Source of the DNA: Legionella septentrionalis
GTDB lineage: Bacteria; Pseudomonadota; Gammaproteobacteria; Legionellales; Legionellaceae
Length of the DNA: 42,265 bases
Reading direction: 5' to 3'
NCBI RefSeq assembly: GCF_003989745.1
Contig: NZ_RZGS01000021.1
Location: 1 to 42,265, forward strand
Shown here piece by piece: positions 26,886 to 35,092 of this stretch. Positions within the stretch are counted from its first letter, which is position 1; each line of letters starts with the position of its first letter. The notes beneath the pieces are model-generated. The model saw only the letters and a list, made by a program, of their open reading frames with translations. It was not told where the DNA came from and ran no database searches. A program made the position numbers and the translations under genes.

Positions 26886-28823
26886 ATGACTACATCAAAG
26901 TTCATTACAAACCATATTAAGAATCCTTACTTAAGCCAAGAGCAATACCATGCCATGTATGAGCAATCTATTCGTGCGCCCATGCACTTTTGGCACGAAC
27001 AGGCGGAACACTTCATTTCCTGGTTTAGCAAATGGCAAAGCGTGCAAACTGGGGGTTTTATCGACGGCAACATACGCTGGTTTGTAGGGGGGGCATTAAA
27101 TGCCAGTTATAACTGCATCGACCGCCATCTCCCTGCCCGTGAGCAACAAGTCGCTATCCTTTGGGAGGGGGACGAGGCACAGGAAATCCGCCGCATAACT
27201 TACCAACAACTCCATGAAGAAGTCTGCCGTTTCGCGCATGCATTAACAGCCCAAGGTATAAAGCAAGGGGATCGGGTGTGTATTTATATGCCGATGATCC
27301 CAGAGGTTGCCGTCGCCATGCTCGCTTGTACCCGCATTGGCGCGGTACATTCCGTGGTATTTGCCGGCTTTTCACCAGACGCTTTAAGTGCACGTATTTT
27401 AGATGCGGATGCACGCTTGATCATTACTGCAGACGAAGGGTTACGCGGCGGCAAGGTTATACCGCTTAAAAATAATGTTGATACAGCACTTGCCGCTTGC
27501 CCCAACGTAAATAAAGTCATCGTCGTCCGCCGCACCGGCAACCCAATTCCCTGGCATAAAAAACGCGATCTTTGGTATCACGAATCATTGGCAGCAATGC
27601 CAGTGACTCATCCCCCCATCAGTATGGATGCCAATTCCCCCATGTTTATCCTTTACACTTCTGGCTCAACGGGAAAACCGAAAGGGATCGTGCATGCCTT
27701 AGGTGGATATCTTGTGTATGCAGCAATGACCCATCATTATGTTTTTAATTACCATGCCCCGGATGTATTTTGGTGCACAGCTGATGTAGGTTGGATCACC
27801 GGCCACACTTATGCTATTTACGGTCCTTTAATGAATGGGGCCACGACCTTTATGTTTGAAGGGACTCCAAATTATCCGAATCATTCGCGCTTTTGGGAAA
27901 TTGTTGATCGCCACCAGGTTAATATTTTATACACAGCCCCCACGGCTATACGTGCCTTAAGGCGCGAGGGCGATATCTGGGTTAAACGCACAAAGCGGCA
28001 AAGCCTTAATTTACTAGGCACAGTCGGTGAACCAATCAATCCGGATGTTTGGGAATGGTACCATGATATTGTTGGCGAGGGACGCTGCCCTGTGATTGAC
28101 ACGTGGTGGCAAACAGAAACCGGCGGGATTCTTATTGCCCCAATTCCCGGAGTTACGCCGCTTAAACCAGGCTCCGCTGCACAGCCATTTTTCGGCATTG
28201 AGCCAGCTATTGTAAATGAATCTGGGGAATTTATTAAGGATGAGCAAGCTGGCAGCCTGGTTATCAGGCAGCCATGGCCGGGACTTGCAACAACAATTCA
28301 TGGCAATCAGGAGCGCTATATGGCCGGATATTTTAAAGAAGTTCCAGGCGCCTACTTAACTGGGGATGGCGCGCACCGTGATGAAGATGGCTATTATTGG
28401 ATCAGTGGGCGCAATGACGATGTGATTAAAGTTTCCGGGCACCGGTTGGGAACGGCAGAAATTGAAAGCGCTTTCCTAAGGCACAGCGCCGTATCAGAAG
28501 CGGCTGCAGTCGCCATCCCGCATGAAATTAAAGGCCAGGGAATTTATGTCTATATAACCTTGAAGGAAGGGATAGAAGCTGACGAAGAGTTGGCACGGCA
28601 ATTATTCCAACATATACGCAAAACTATTGGCGCTATTGCAGCCCCGGAAGCCATGCAATGGGCTGAGCAATTACCGAAAACCCGTTCCGGCAAAATCATG
28701 CGACGGCTTTTGCGCAAAATTGCCTGCGATGAAACTGAAGACTTGGGTGATACATCTACCCTGGCCGAGCCCGCGGTGATTGATGCGCTCATCCGCAACC
28801 GGAAAAATGCCATTTATCCTTAA
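26886..28823 (+). CDS. acs: Acetyl-CoA synthetase (AMP-forming)
   Basis: Acs activates acetate to acetyl-CoA through acetyl-AMP. The 645-residue protein has the adenylate-forming motifs ILYTSGSTGKPKGIVH, DVGWITGHTYAIYGPL, DTWWQTETGG, LTGDGAHRDEDGYYWISGRNDD and, near the C-terminus, PKTRSGKIMRR. Lys603 in that last motif is the catalytic lysine that Pat enzymes acetylate, and the PatZ-like gene directly precedes it. AAGGAAGGAC precedes the ATG. A strong terminator at 28884-28909 ends the pair. With fadE in the window, the cell appears able to use fatty acids and acetate. Confidence 0.97.
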   Translation: MTTSKFITNHIKNPYLSQEQYHAMYEQSIRAPMHFWHEQAEHFISWFSKWQSVQTGGFIDGNIRWFVGGALNASYNCIDRHLPAREQQVAILWEGDEAQEIRRITYQQLHEEVCRFAHALTAQGIKQGDRVCIYMPMIPEVAVAMLACTRIGAVHSVVFAGFSPDALSARILDADARLIITADEGLRGGKVIPLKNNVDTALAACPNVNKVIVVRRTGNPIPWHKKRDLWYHESLAAMPVTHPPISMDANSPMFILYTSGSTGKPKGIVHALGGYLVYAAMTHHYVFNYHAPDVFWCTADVGWITGHTYAIYGPLMNGATTFMFEGTPNYPNHSRFWEIVDRHQVNILYTAPTAIRALRREGDIWVKRTKRQSLNLLGTVGEPINPDVWEWYHDIVGEGRCPVIDTWWQTETGGILIAPIPGVTPLKPGSAAQPFFGIEPAIVNESGEFIKDEQAGSLVIRQPWPGLATTIHGNQERYMAGYFKEVPGAYLTGDGAHRDEDGYYWISGRNDDVIKVSGHRLGTAEIESAFLRHSAVSEAAAVAIPHEIKGQGIYVYITLKEGIEADEELARQLFQHIRKTIGAIAAPEAMQWAEQLPKTRSGKIMRRLLRKIACDETEDLGDTSTLAEPAVIDALIRNRKNAIYP

Positions 28824-28883
28824 AATTCCCATAAGCAGGCTCACATGCGATGAATTAATCAGTGGCATAAAAACACTCACAGT

Positions 28884-28909
28884 AAAAAGCCTCCGGGCGG
28901 AGGCTTTTT
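28884..28909. terminator. Bidirectional intrinsic terminator
   Basis: AAAAAGCCTCC-GGGC-GGAGGCTTTTT is a perfect 11-bp inverted repeat with a four-base loop. The GC-rich core has A and T tracts placed correctly on both strands. It ends acs (+) and the convergent di-haem protein gene (-, stop at 28923). Confidence 0.93.
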
Positions 28910-28922
28910 GTGGTAGGGATGT

Positions 28923-30293
28923 TTAGAGGACTTTCAGGAAAGCAGTTAAATCTTGCTTTTCTTGTTCCGTCAATTTGAGTTGCATCACAAGGTTAAAAAA
29001 TTCTACGGTGTCAGCCAATGTCAGCAGGCGGCCATCGTGCAAATAAGGTGGGGAATCTTTAATGCCTCGCAATGGGAATGTTTTTATTGGCCCATCCCCT
29101 ACTGCTTTAATGCCATTCACTACTTGGGGCTTGAAGAAACGCTCGGTTCTTAGATTGTGCATGGTGTTATCAGTATAATATGGCGGCACGTGACACGTGG
29201 AACATTTGGCTTTACCAAAAAACAAAGCTTGTCCGCGCAATTCTGCCTCGGTCGCTTTGCTGGGAATCAGTGTGCCATCTATATCCAATTTCGGTGCAGG
29301 TGGAAAATCCAGCAAAGCTTGGAATTCAGCCATAAAATGCACTTGGCTGCCACGCTCTAAAATATTGACACCTTTTTTAGTGGCAATTACAGGATCGCCG
29401 TCAAAATAAGCTGCCCGTTGTTCAAATTCAGTAAAATCCTCGACCGTTTTCAGGGCACGTTGCGACCCGAATAAACGCTGGATGTTAAGCCCGCGCAAAG
29501 TTGGCGTATCAATACGATGGCGCAGCTCTTGCGGGCGGATATCCCCCACCAAATGCGTGGCACCATTGGTATGGCCATTTTGATGGCAATCAAAACAGGC
29601 GACTCCACGGCTGGGTTTCTTGGAGCGACGATCATCGGTCTGGTTAAATTGTTGTTGCGGGAACGGCGTTACCAGCAACCGCAAGCCTTCAATTTGCTTA
29701 GGGTTTAAAATCCCATTAAATAATTCGAAAAAATTTTCTATCGTTACTAACTTACCTTGCGATACGTCCCCCAGTTCAGGGTGCGTCGTCAGGAAAATTG
29801 GCGCAGGAAAAGGCGGAAGGAAGTGATCAGGCAAGTCAAAATCCAAATCAAAGCGAGTTAAATCCCGACCCTCCTGCTTGTTAATTTCATCAATTGCAAA
29901 TTTGGGAAATAACATGCCCCCCTCAGCCTGGTTAGGGTGTGGCAAAGGCAGGAAGCCTGCCGGGAATAAGTCTTTTTCCCGGATTTCCTCAGGAGTCATT
30001 TTGGCTAAATCATCCCAAGTGACATTGGCCGGCAATCTCACCCGCACACCTTCTTGTACAGGCTTACCATTGGACATTTTTGCATCGGGGGAAGGCTTAT
30101 TGCTTAAATCATAGCGTTGATTTAATAATTCCTTCTGCCTGTCATTTAAAGCCTGCCTGGCAGCTTCCATGCGTTGCATGATGGTTTGGAAACTTTCTTT
30201 GATGTCTACTGGCAAATAACTTGAGACGACAGCATGGGCAGAGGAAATCAAAGAGGCAGAAAAAAGTAAAGTAACAAATCCTTTTTTTAGCAT
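28923..30293 (-). CDS. Di-haem cytochrome c peroxidase/MauG-like protein
   Basis: A periplasmic c-type cytochrome of about 456 residues. From this ATG the signal peptide is MLKKGFVTLLFSASLISSAHA. Two haem-attachment motifs are visible: C240-FD-CH and C371-ST-CH (numbered from the alternative ATG at 30314). Between and after them lie TPTLRGLN and FPLRGIKDSPPYLHDGR, segments characteristic of bacterial cytochrome c peroxidases and MauG relatives. It is longer than classical CcpA (about 330), with an extra N-terminal region of about 200 residues. Either peroxide reduction or oxidative protein modification is possible. GGGA lies eight bases before the chosen ATG. Confidence 0.87.
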   Translation of the reverse strand: MLKKGFVTLLFSASLISSAHAVVSSYLPVDIKESFQTIMQRMEAARQALNDRQKELLNQRYDLSNKPSPDAKMSNGKPVQEGVRVRLPANVTWDDLAKMTPEEIREKDLFPAGFLPLPHPNQAEGGMLFPKFAIDEINKQEGRDLTRFDLDFDLPDHFLPPFPAPIFLTTHPELGDVSQGKLVTIENFFELFNGILNPKQIEGLRLLVTPFPQQQFNQTDDRRSKKPSRGVACFDCHQNGHTNGATHLVGDIRPQELRHRIDTPTLRGLNIQRLFGSQRALKTVEDFTEFEQRAAYFDGDPVIATKKGVNILERGSQVHFMAEFQALLDFPPAPKLDIDGTLIPSKATEAELRGQALFFGKAKCSTCHVPPYYTDNTMHNLRTERFFKPQVVNGIKAVGDGPIKTFPLRGIKDSPPYLHDGRLLTLADTVEFFNLVMQLKLTEQEKQDLTAFLKVL

Positions 30294-30327
30294 ATTAAAA
30301 ATCCCTTTAAACATGATCTTCTAATAG

Positions 30328-30354
30328 TAAGATAGCTATAGCATAGCTATCTTA
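30328..30354. repeat. Perfect 12-bp inverted repeat upstream of the di-haem gene
   Basis: TAAGATAGCTAT (30328-30339) and ATAGCTATCTTA (30343-30354) are perfect complements around a three-base spacer. The site is 35 bases upstream of the di-haem gene start, where an operator would lie. It has no T-tract on either strand. Confidence 0.6.
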
Positions 30355-30396
30355 AAACCTCCTCGCAAGCAACAATGTAAGCAGTTCACTGCGAGG
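30355..30396 (-). terminator. Probable terminator of the 30406 gene
   Basis: On the minus strand CCTCGCA (30396-30390) pairs with TGCGAGG (30367-30361), 22-base loop, followed by AGGTTTTAAG. The position just after the stop of the minus-strand gene fits a terminator. The loop is long and the T-run short. Confidence 0.45.
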
Positions 30397-30405
30397 CAGA
30401 ATAAA

Positions 30406-30801
30406 TTACATGCTAAATGTTTTTTCAGTGCTGCCGGCAGGCACGTTATTAGCTTGGGAAACATTCCTATTAATGGCATCTCCATTATCATTAAACAGAT
30501 ACTTCCCATTCATTGTTTGCCCCTGTAAAAAACTTTCTATAATCTGATGCATATCTGTCTTTTGCTTTACTTCGGTGCGGGTAAAGAAATTAACCAAGGC
30601 GAATAACAATTCTTTCGAAGTCACGTGTGGCGCTACTTCCCAATGTTTTTGTGCTTCTGGGACAAGGGTTGCAACAAATTCATTCTCATTAGTACGCTTA
30701 ACTGTAATTGCTGTTGCCCAGCTGGGAGCAAATGTCGTTAAAGTATATGCAGCGCTCTGCACTTTTAGCACATCATCATTAATAACCACGCGGCGTTTCA
30801 T
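30406..30801 (-). CDS. Hypothetical protein
   Basis: A 131-residue soluble protein that I do not recognise. It begins MKRRVVINDDVLKVQSAAYTL, has a central FVATLVPEAQKHWEVAP segment and a helical ELLFALVNFFTRTEVKQKTDMHQIIESFLQ region. The tail is Asn-rich (NDNGDAINRNVSQANNVP). No signal peptide or membrane segment. GGAG lies six bases before the ATG at 30801; the open frame continues to a TTG at 30813 that lacks support. It stands 91 bases upstream of the next minus-strand gene, so cotranscription with 30893 is possible. Confidence 0.65.
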   Translation of the reverse strand: MKRRVVINDDVLKVQSAAYTLTTFAPSWATAITVKRTNENEFVATLVPEAQKHWEVAPHVTSKELLFALVNFFTRTEVKQKTDMHQIIESFLQGQTMNGKYLFNDNGDAINRNVSQANNVPAGSTEKTFSM

Positions 30802-30892
30802 AAATTTCTCCAATCAATAAACTGCGCATACTTGCGCTTTTTTAAGGCAAAGTCAATTGATTTTGTCCGCTTAAGCGGCGCAGAATACAGTA

Positions 30893-31387
30893 TTATGCAG
30901 GGCTATTTGCTCGCGATTCCTGGTTGTTATCAAACAGGGAATTCTTATACCGCATGGCTAATTTAGGTTTGTATTGAATGGCTGCATTTAAAACTTCCTC
31001 CTGCAAACTGGTTGCCAGTATTTGTTGCAAGCTTTTATCTTCCAGGCTTTCAATTGCACGTGTTATGGTATCTAGAGGTTCATAAGGAAAAGCAGGCTGG
31101 TCATAAGTGGCCAATTTGCTTATGTAATAAGTGACATGATTCTTTAACCATTCTATTGCCAGCTCATATTTTTCTTTACACTCTACTTCCTTACGCCAAA
31201 GATCAAGAAAAACCAGATAATCGCTTTCAGTATTCTTGCCATGCGCCAGCGTTCGGCTCCGCCTTACCAGCTCCAATAAAGAATGGGCCGACAGGCTTTG
31301 AAATAATTTAGGCGCGCCCACCAGCTCTTTCCCTGCCTGTCTGCTTTCTTCTAATCTTTTTTGCGATAATAATTTTTTAAAAAACAT
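30893..31387 (-). CDS. Hypothetical helical protein
   Basis: A 164-residue protein, rich in charged residues and predicted helical throughout: MFFKKLLSQKRLEESRQAGK, then SLSAHSLLELVRRSRTLAHG, a WRKEVECKEKYELAIEWLKN helix and TRAIESLEDKSLQQILATSLQEEVL. No domain recognised, no signal peptide. GAGAGA lies about seven bases before the ATG at 31387; the upstream in-frame ATG (31417) has no such site. It is divergent from the membrane protein at 31477 and shares a 90-base promoter region with it. Confidence 0.65.
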   Translation of the reverse strand: MFFKKLLSQKRLEESRQAGKELVGAPKLFQSLSAHSLLELVRRSRTLAHGKNTESDYLVFLDLWRKEVECKEKYELAIEWLKNHVTYYISKLATYDQPAFPYEPLDTITRAIESLEDKSLQQILATSLQEEVLNAAIQYKPKLAMRYKNSLFDNNQESRANSPA

Positions 31388-31476
31388 TTTTTTATCTCTC
31401 TTTATTATGAGTGCCATAGAATTGACACGTTAAGTGTGCTATTTAAAATAATCTATCGTTCAGGGATGTGCTAAGC

Positions 31477-32208
31477 ATGAAAAAACAAAATTATATACAA
31501 GAAGCTCAAGGAAAAGGCATTTTCGGACTTTTACACCTCGGCATAATTTACCTGCTGCTGTCTTTATTCATTTTTGGCAGCCTCTATCATCAACTATTGC
31601 TTAACAATTTAGGAGTGGGTTTATCCTTTACGCTAAGCTGGTTCCTCTGCTATTTCTTGACCCCGCTTGTCCTTGCAAAAAATGATTTTACAGAATTTCG
31701 CCATAAATGGCTAAGGAAAATAGAAGAGCAAGGCTTGGTGAATGCAGGCAAGAAGCTCACTTTTTTCATCAATCTTCACGTTTGTTTCGCATTAATCCAG
31801 GGCATACTCTTACTCATTACCTTGCGATTTGTAAAATTCAATTTTTTTATAATTTCCATGCTTGGCATAATTGCAGTTATCCTCCTCGCTGCTATTTTTA
31901 TTTTTGAAAAAATGCTGGCGAATTCTGCTACTGAAACGGGTAATCTCGGCTTTAGTACTGCTAAATTTATAGGGTTAATTTATATTGTCTGGTTTTTATT
32001 ATTTACCGGCTTGCAGATCATCATTGTTAATTTTTTACCCTTAACGGGACGATTTTTATTTCAAATTGGTATCGTGTTTGTCACGTTGCTGACCCTTTAC
32101 TTAACGCATCTCTTGCCTAATAAATTAGCCCGTGTTAAGTGGAGCTTTATAGCAGGTTTTTTTGTCACAGCTGGATTAATAGCTTATTTCAGCCATACCC
32201 TTTCCTAG
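31477..32208 (+). CDS. Multi-pass membrane protein of unknown function
   Basis: A 243-residue protein with about seven hydrophobic segments (for example LLHLGIIYLLLSLFIFGSLY, FFIISMLGIIAVILLAAIFIFE, FIGLIYIVWFLLFTGLQIIIVNF, and a final WSFIAGFFVTAGLIAYFS). Between segments 2 and 3 is a charged cytosolic loop (FTEFRHKWLRKIEEQG). I recognise no transporter signature. AGGGA lies ten bases before the ATG at 31477; a GTG at 31468 is the alternative. It converges on the ADP-ribosyltransferase gene with a 10-bp inverted repeat between. Confidence 0.7.
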   Translation: MKKQNYIQEAQGKGIFGLLHLGIIYLLLSLFIFGSLYHQLLLNNLGVGLSFTLSWFLCYFLTPLVLAKNDFTEFRHKWLRKIEEQGLVNAGKKLTFFINLHVCFALIQGILLLITLRFVKFNFFIISMLGIIAVILLAAIFIFEKMLANSATETGNLGFSTAKFIGLIYIVWFLLFTGLQIIIVNFLPLTGRFLFQIGIVFVTLLTLYLTHLLPNKLARVKWSFIAGFFVTAGLIAYFSHTLS

Positions 32209-32210
32209 CC

Positions 32211-32240
32211 AACTGGCAGGCTGTATTAAACCTGCCAGTT
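32211..32240. terminator. Inverted repeat between convergent genes
   Basis: AACTGGCAGG (32211-32220) and CCTGCCAGTT (32231-32240) form a perfect 10-bp stem around a ten-base loop, starting two bases after the membrane-protein stop and touching the stop of the minus-strand gene. No T-run follows on either strand, so terminator function is plausible by position only. Confidence 0.45.
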
Positions 32241-34950
32241 AATGCGGGGAGATCATTTTTGGAATGGATTGCTGCTCTGCTTCTTTTTCTTCTTTAAGCG
32301 ACGCCTTACCCTCTTGTTTCATTTGGGAAACTTGCGCCTTAAAATTTTTAAAGGTTGTCGCAGCTTTTTTCTCATCGACTTCGTTATGATTTAAATGGGT
32401 TTTATTGGAAAAAATAGTACGCTGGGTTGCCATTGCCTTACGCACTTCCAAAGCCTCAGGACTTTGACTTGTGAGTATGTCGCCCCTTTCTGTCAAAGGC
32501 ACGTTTACCATCGCATGTTCAATGGCGCTGGCTTTTTCTTTTAAGCCAAAGGTAAATAATGTTTGTTTTTTGGGCAATTCTTCTATAATGGTTTTGACTT
32601 GCTCAACAACAGGCTTATTTTGCTCTAATATTTTCCGCGTGTCATGCAGTGTCTGCACAATTTGTACGATTTCATCCTCACTTTTTGCCTGCTTGATTTT
32701 GCCTTCATATTCTTTGACAAAATTATTCATCACCACATCCACATTCTTGTCTTTTCCTATGCGATGTTGCTGGTCAATTTCTGCAAGAACCCGAGTGGAA
32801 ATAGCTTTTAATTCATTAATTTTAAATTCACTCTTAATGGGCGAGAGTTCTTTCTCCATTTCGTCTTTTACTGCGAATACCGAGGCAATGGAATTTGCTT
32901 TATTTAATTTTTCTTCCATTTGCTGCATGAGCGAGGTTATTTTGTCTTTATTGCCAGACGTTTCATATTCCTCAATTCTCTGCAGGCTCTTATTGCAATC
33001 ATTTTTAACTGCGGCTAGCTTGATTTCTTCTTTTTGCTGTGCCAATTCTTCCCGAGTGCTTATGGCTTTAAATTTTGTTTGCATCTCTTGTAAAATAACA
33101 TCGCGCTGAATTTTATCAGGAGCAAATTTCTCCAATTCTTTCCCTGCTTCCTGCAAGTAAACCATTGCTGCATAATCCGTCAGCTTTTTCTCCAAATCTT
33201 TTGCAATGTTAACAAGCCCTTCTGCATCCTGATTTTGTACCGCTTCACTCATTTTTTTAGCCGCAGAAATGAGGTGTTGGTTTGTCTCTGGATTTTGCAA
33301 GGCCGCCTTAAACTCATCGATGCGTAGATTACAAACTGCTAATGCGTCATTAAATTTTTCATATTGTGCGACTTGGCGCTCTGCTATGGCCCGCTGTTGC
33401 AGTTGCTGCTCGAGGCTGGATTCGGCAGCATGTTGGCTTAAATTGCTGAGTTTTTCCCACATGTTGGCCAAATGTTCGCTGAGATTTGCTGAGGCAACAC
33501 CCTTTTGCAGTTTGTCACCTTCCTGAATAGCCCAATTTTTTATGCTGGCAATTTCCCCTCGATGAATTTGATAATCGCTTTTCGAGCAATTTTGTTTAAT
33601 CAGCGCATCCAAATGGCTTAATTGCAGCAACAGCTCCTGAATTTTTGCTGTATTAATATCATTTTTTGAAGCCAGACTTTTTGTTTTTTCATCCACCAAA
33701 GCAATATCAATTACAGGTTTTGCATGGAAATAATGCACCCCATCTTTTTTAACATGGCCTTCGTAAGTCATTTGTGTGGGAGGGATTAAAAATTCTCTTT
33801 CTTCTGGGTAACGGGATAAAGGAGCTACATACTTACCTTTCAGATCAGTATAGGTAATGGCCACCTGATCTTTAAACGTATGGGCCGGCTCTTCGGCAGT
33901 GCTGATAAACCCGCGCAACACTTCAGCACCACCTTCTTCACTTATTTTAATGCGATTTGCCAATACATCCTGACTATATATACCCTCATAGCGGAATGCA
34001 CCATCTATCGCGACATTGGGGGCTTTTCCTAATGCAAATCCGCATAAGGCACTATGCACAATCACGTCGCGTATTTCCGCGTTCGTTTTAGTCGAAAAAT
34101 CGTAATAGCCGCGTAAAAAAGGATTCATTTTTTCATAGTAATCCGTGGTGTATATGTTAAGCGCCAGTTTTTCCGCATAACTGGTATCTTTAAAAATATT
34201 ATTTTTATCCTGTTGCTTAAAATACGCATCTTCAGGAAATTCCTCATCCTCATTTTCCGGCTTGACTTGTGAATCATTGCGGCAATAAGTTTCATACCGG
34301 TTTAAATCAAATTGGTTAAAGGTCAAGTGATCCAAATTGGCATGGGCTACAATTTCTGTCAGATCATAGCGTTTATTACGAAATTCAAGAATGTGGTGGT
34401 TTGCATCTTGTTTGTAATCAAATTTTTCGCCAGCGATTAACCGCCGTGTTAGTTCCTCGTATTCATACGTGTATTTTGATTTAGGCAAGGGCCCCATTTC
34501 TGGCAAATAGGCAACCTTATTATTAAGTTGCTTAAATGAATCGACCACATCGATGACATTACCTTGGGTAAACCCCTCGGCTACCTTCGCAGCAACCTCA
34601 GATTTGGCAACTTTTGGCGGGGAAGATATCTTACCCGCCGAAAGAGTAGCAACCGGCGTTTTGGATAAGTCAGACAAAGCCGGCACATATCCTTTATCGG
34701 GATTTTTATGCTTTAACGCCATTAAGGCGGCCATATCCTTAAAAGAATCTGTCTGAAACACTTCCTGCAAATAAGAAAAAGCAGCATCCTTATGTTTTGG
34801 TTTGTATTTGGAAAGATTACTGTTATATACCATCCAGGCATATTCCACCCGCTCTGCTTCGGTGGCTTTTTTCTTGAATTCGTCTGGTTTTAGCAAACTC
34901 TCTTTCTTTAAAGTCTTATTGATGCTGTAACCCAGGATTTTGGTTACCAT
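32239..34950 (-). CDS. Putative R-S-E mono-ADP-ribosyltransferase with long coiled coil (candidate secreted effector)
   Basis: A 903-residue soluble protein with three parts. Residues 1-250 are of unknown fold. Residues about 255-415 read like an ADP-ribosyltransferase of the R-S-E class: helix AEKLALNIYTTDYYEKMNPFLRG, helix VIVHSALCGFALGKAPN, Arg320 in AFRYEGIY, Ser350-Thr351 in RGFISTAEEP, and the catalytic E384-R385-E386 in LSRYPEEREFLIPP, with normal spacing between them. Residues about 430-880 are charged, Glu/Lys/Gln-rich helices, very likely coiled coil. The C-terminus (KEEKEAEQQSIPKMISPH) has a Glu cluster like an E-block Dot/Icm signal. The domain call rests on motif order, not a search. 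No antitoxin-like gene lies beside it. It is divergent from 35093. Confidence 0.8.
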   Translation of the reverse strand: MVTKILGYSINKTLKKESLLKPDEFKKKATEAERVEYAWMVYNSNLSKYKPKHKDAAFSYLQEVFQTDSFKDMAALMALKHKNPDKGYVPALSDLSKTPVATLSAGKISSPPKVAKSEVAAKVAEGFTQGNVIDVVDSFKQLNNKVAYLPEMGPLPKSKYTYEYEELTRRLIAGEKFDYKQDANHHILEFRNKRYDLTEIVAHANLDHLTFNQFDLNRYETYCRNDSQVKPENEDEEFPEDAYFKQQDKNNIFKDTSYAEKLALNIYTTDYYEKMNPFLRGYYDFSTKTNAEIRDVIVHSALCGFALGKAPNVAIDGAFRYEGIYSQDVLANRIKISEEGGAEVLRGFISTAEEPAHTFKDQVAITYTDLKGKYVAPLSRYPEEREFLIPPTQMTYEGHVKKDGVHYFHAKPVIDIALVDEKTKSLASKNDINTAKIQELLLQLSHLDALIKQNCSKSDYQIHRGEIASIKNWAIQEGDKLQKGVASANLSEHLANMWEKLSNLSQHAAESSLEQQLQQRAIAERQVAQYEKFNDALAVCNLRIDEFKAALQNPETNQHLISAAKKMSEAVQNQDAEGLVNIAKDLEKKLTDYAAMVYLQEAGKELEKFAPDKIQRDVILQEMQTKFKAISTREELAQQKEEIKLAAVKNDCNKSLQRIEEYETSGNKDKITSLMQQMEEKLNKANSIASVFAVKDEMEKELSPIKSEFKINELKAISTRVLAEIDQQHRIGKDKNVDVVMNNFVKEYEGKIKQAKSEDEIVQIVQTLHDTRKILEQNKPVVEQVKTIIEELPKKQTLFTFGLKEKASAIEHAMVNVPLTERGDILTSQSPEALEVRKAMATQRTIFSNKTHLNHNEVDEKKAATTFKNFKAQVSQMKQEGKASLKEEKEAEQQSIPKMISPH

Positions 34951-34980
34951 AGAAGTTCACAATGGCAGGTGGCAATAATA

Positions 34981-35011
34981 ATTATGTATATTATTTGAGC
35001 AAATATGTCAA
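34981..35011 (-). promoter_or_regulatory. Probable promoter of the ADP-ribosyltransferase gene
   Basis: A perfect TTGACA lies on the minus strand at 35011-35006. Candidate -10 hexamers are TATACA (34990-34985, spacing 15) and CATAAT (34986-34981, spacing 19), neither ideal. The start codon follows 30 bases later. Confidence 0.5.
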
Positions 35012-35025
35012 TTTAATTCCTATAT

Positions 35026-35042
35026 GTTAATATTATATTAAG
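35026..35042. promoter_or_regulatory. Possible PmrA-type box between the divergent genes
   Basis: GTTAATATTATATTAAG holds two TTAA cores 11 bases apart, the period of PmrA boxes that control many effector genes in Legionella and Coxiella. Read toward the ADP-ribosyltransferase gene it begins CTTAATAT, close to the published half-site. Read toward 35093 it is followed by TATACT (35046-35051). The region is very AT-rich, so chance is a real possibility. Confidence 0.3.
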
Positions 35043-35092
35043 CTTTATACTATAAACTAACAGTATGATATTTTTTAAACATGGGGCGCTAA

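Noticed and set aside
32471-33109. 212-codon frame opposite the ADP-ribosyltransferase gene
   Set aside because: Ser/Cys/Phe-rich product of the kind produced opposite Glu/Lys-rich coiled coils; a shadow.
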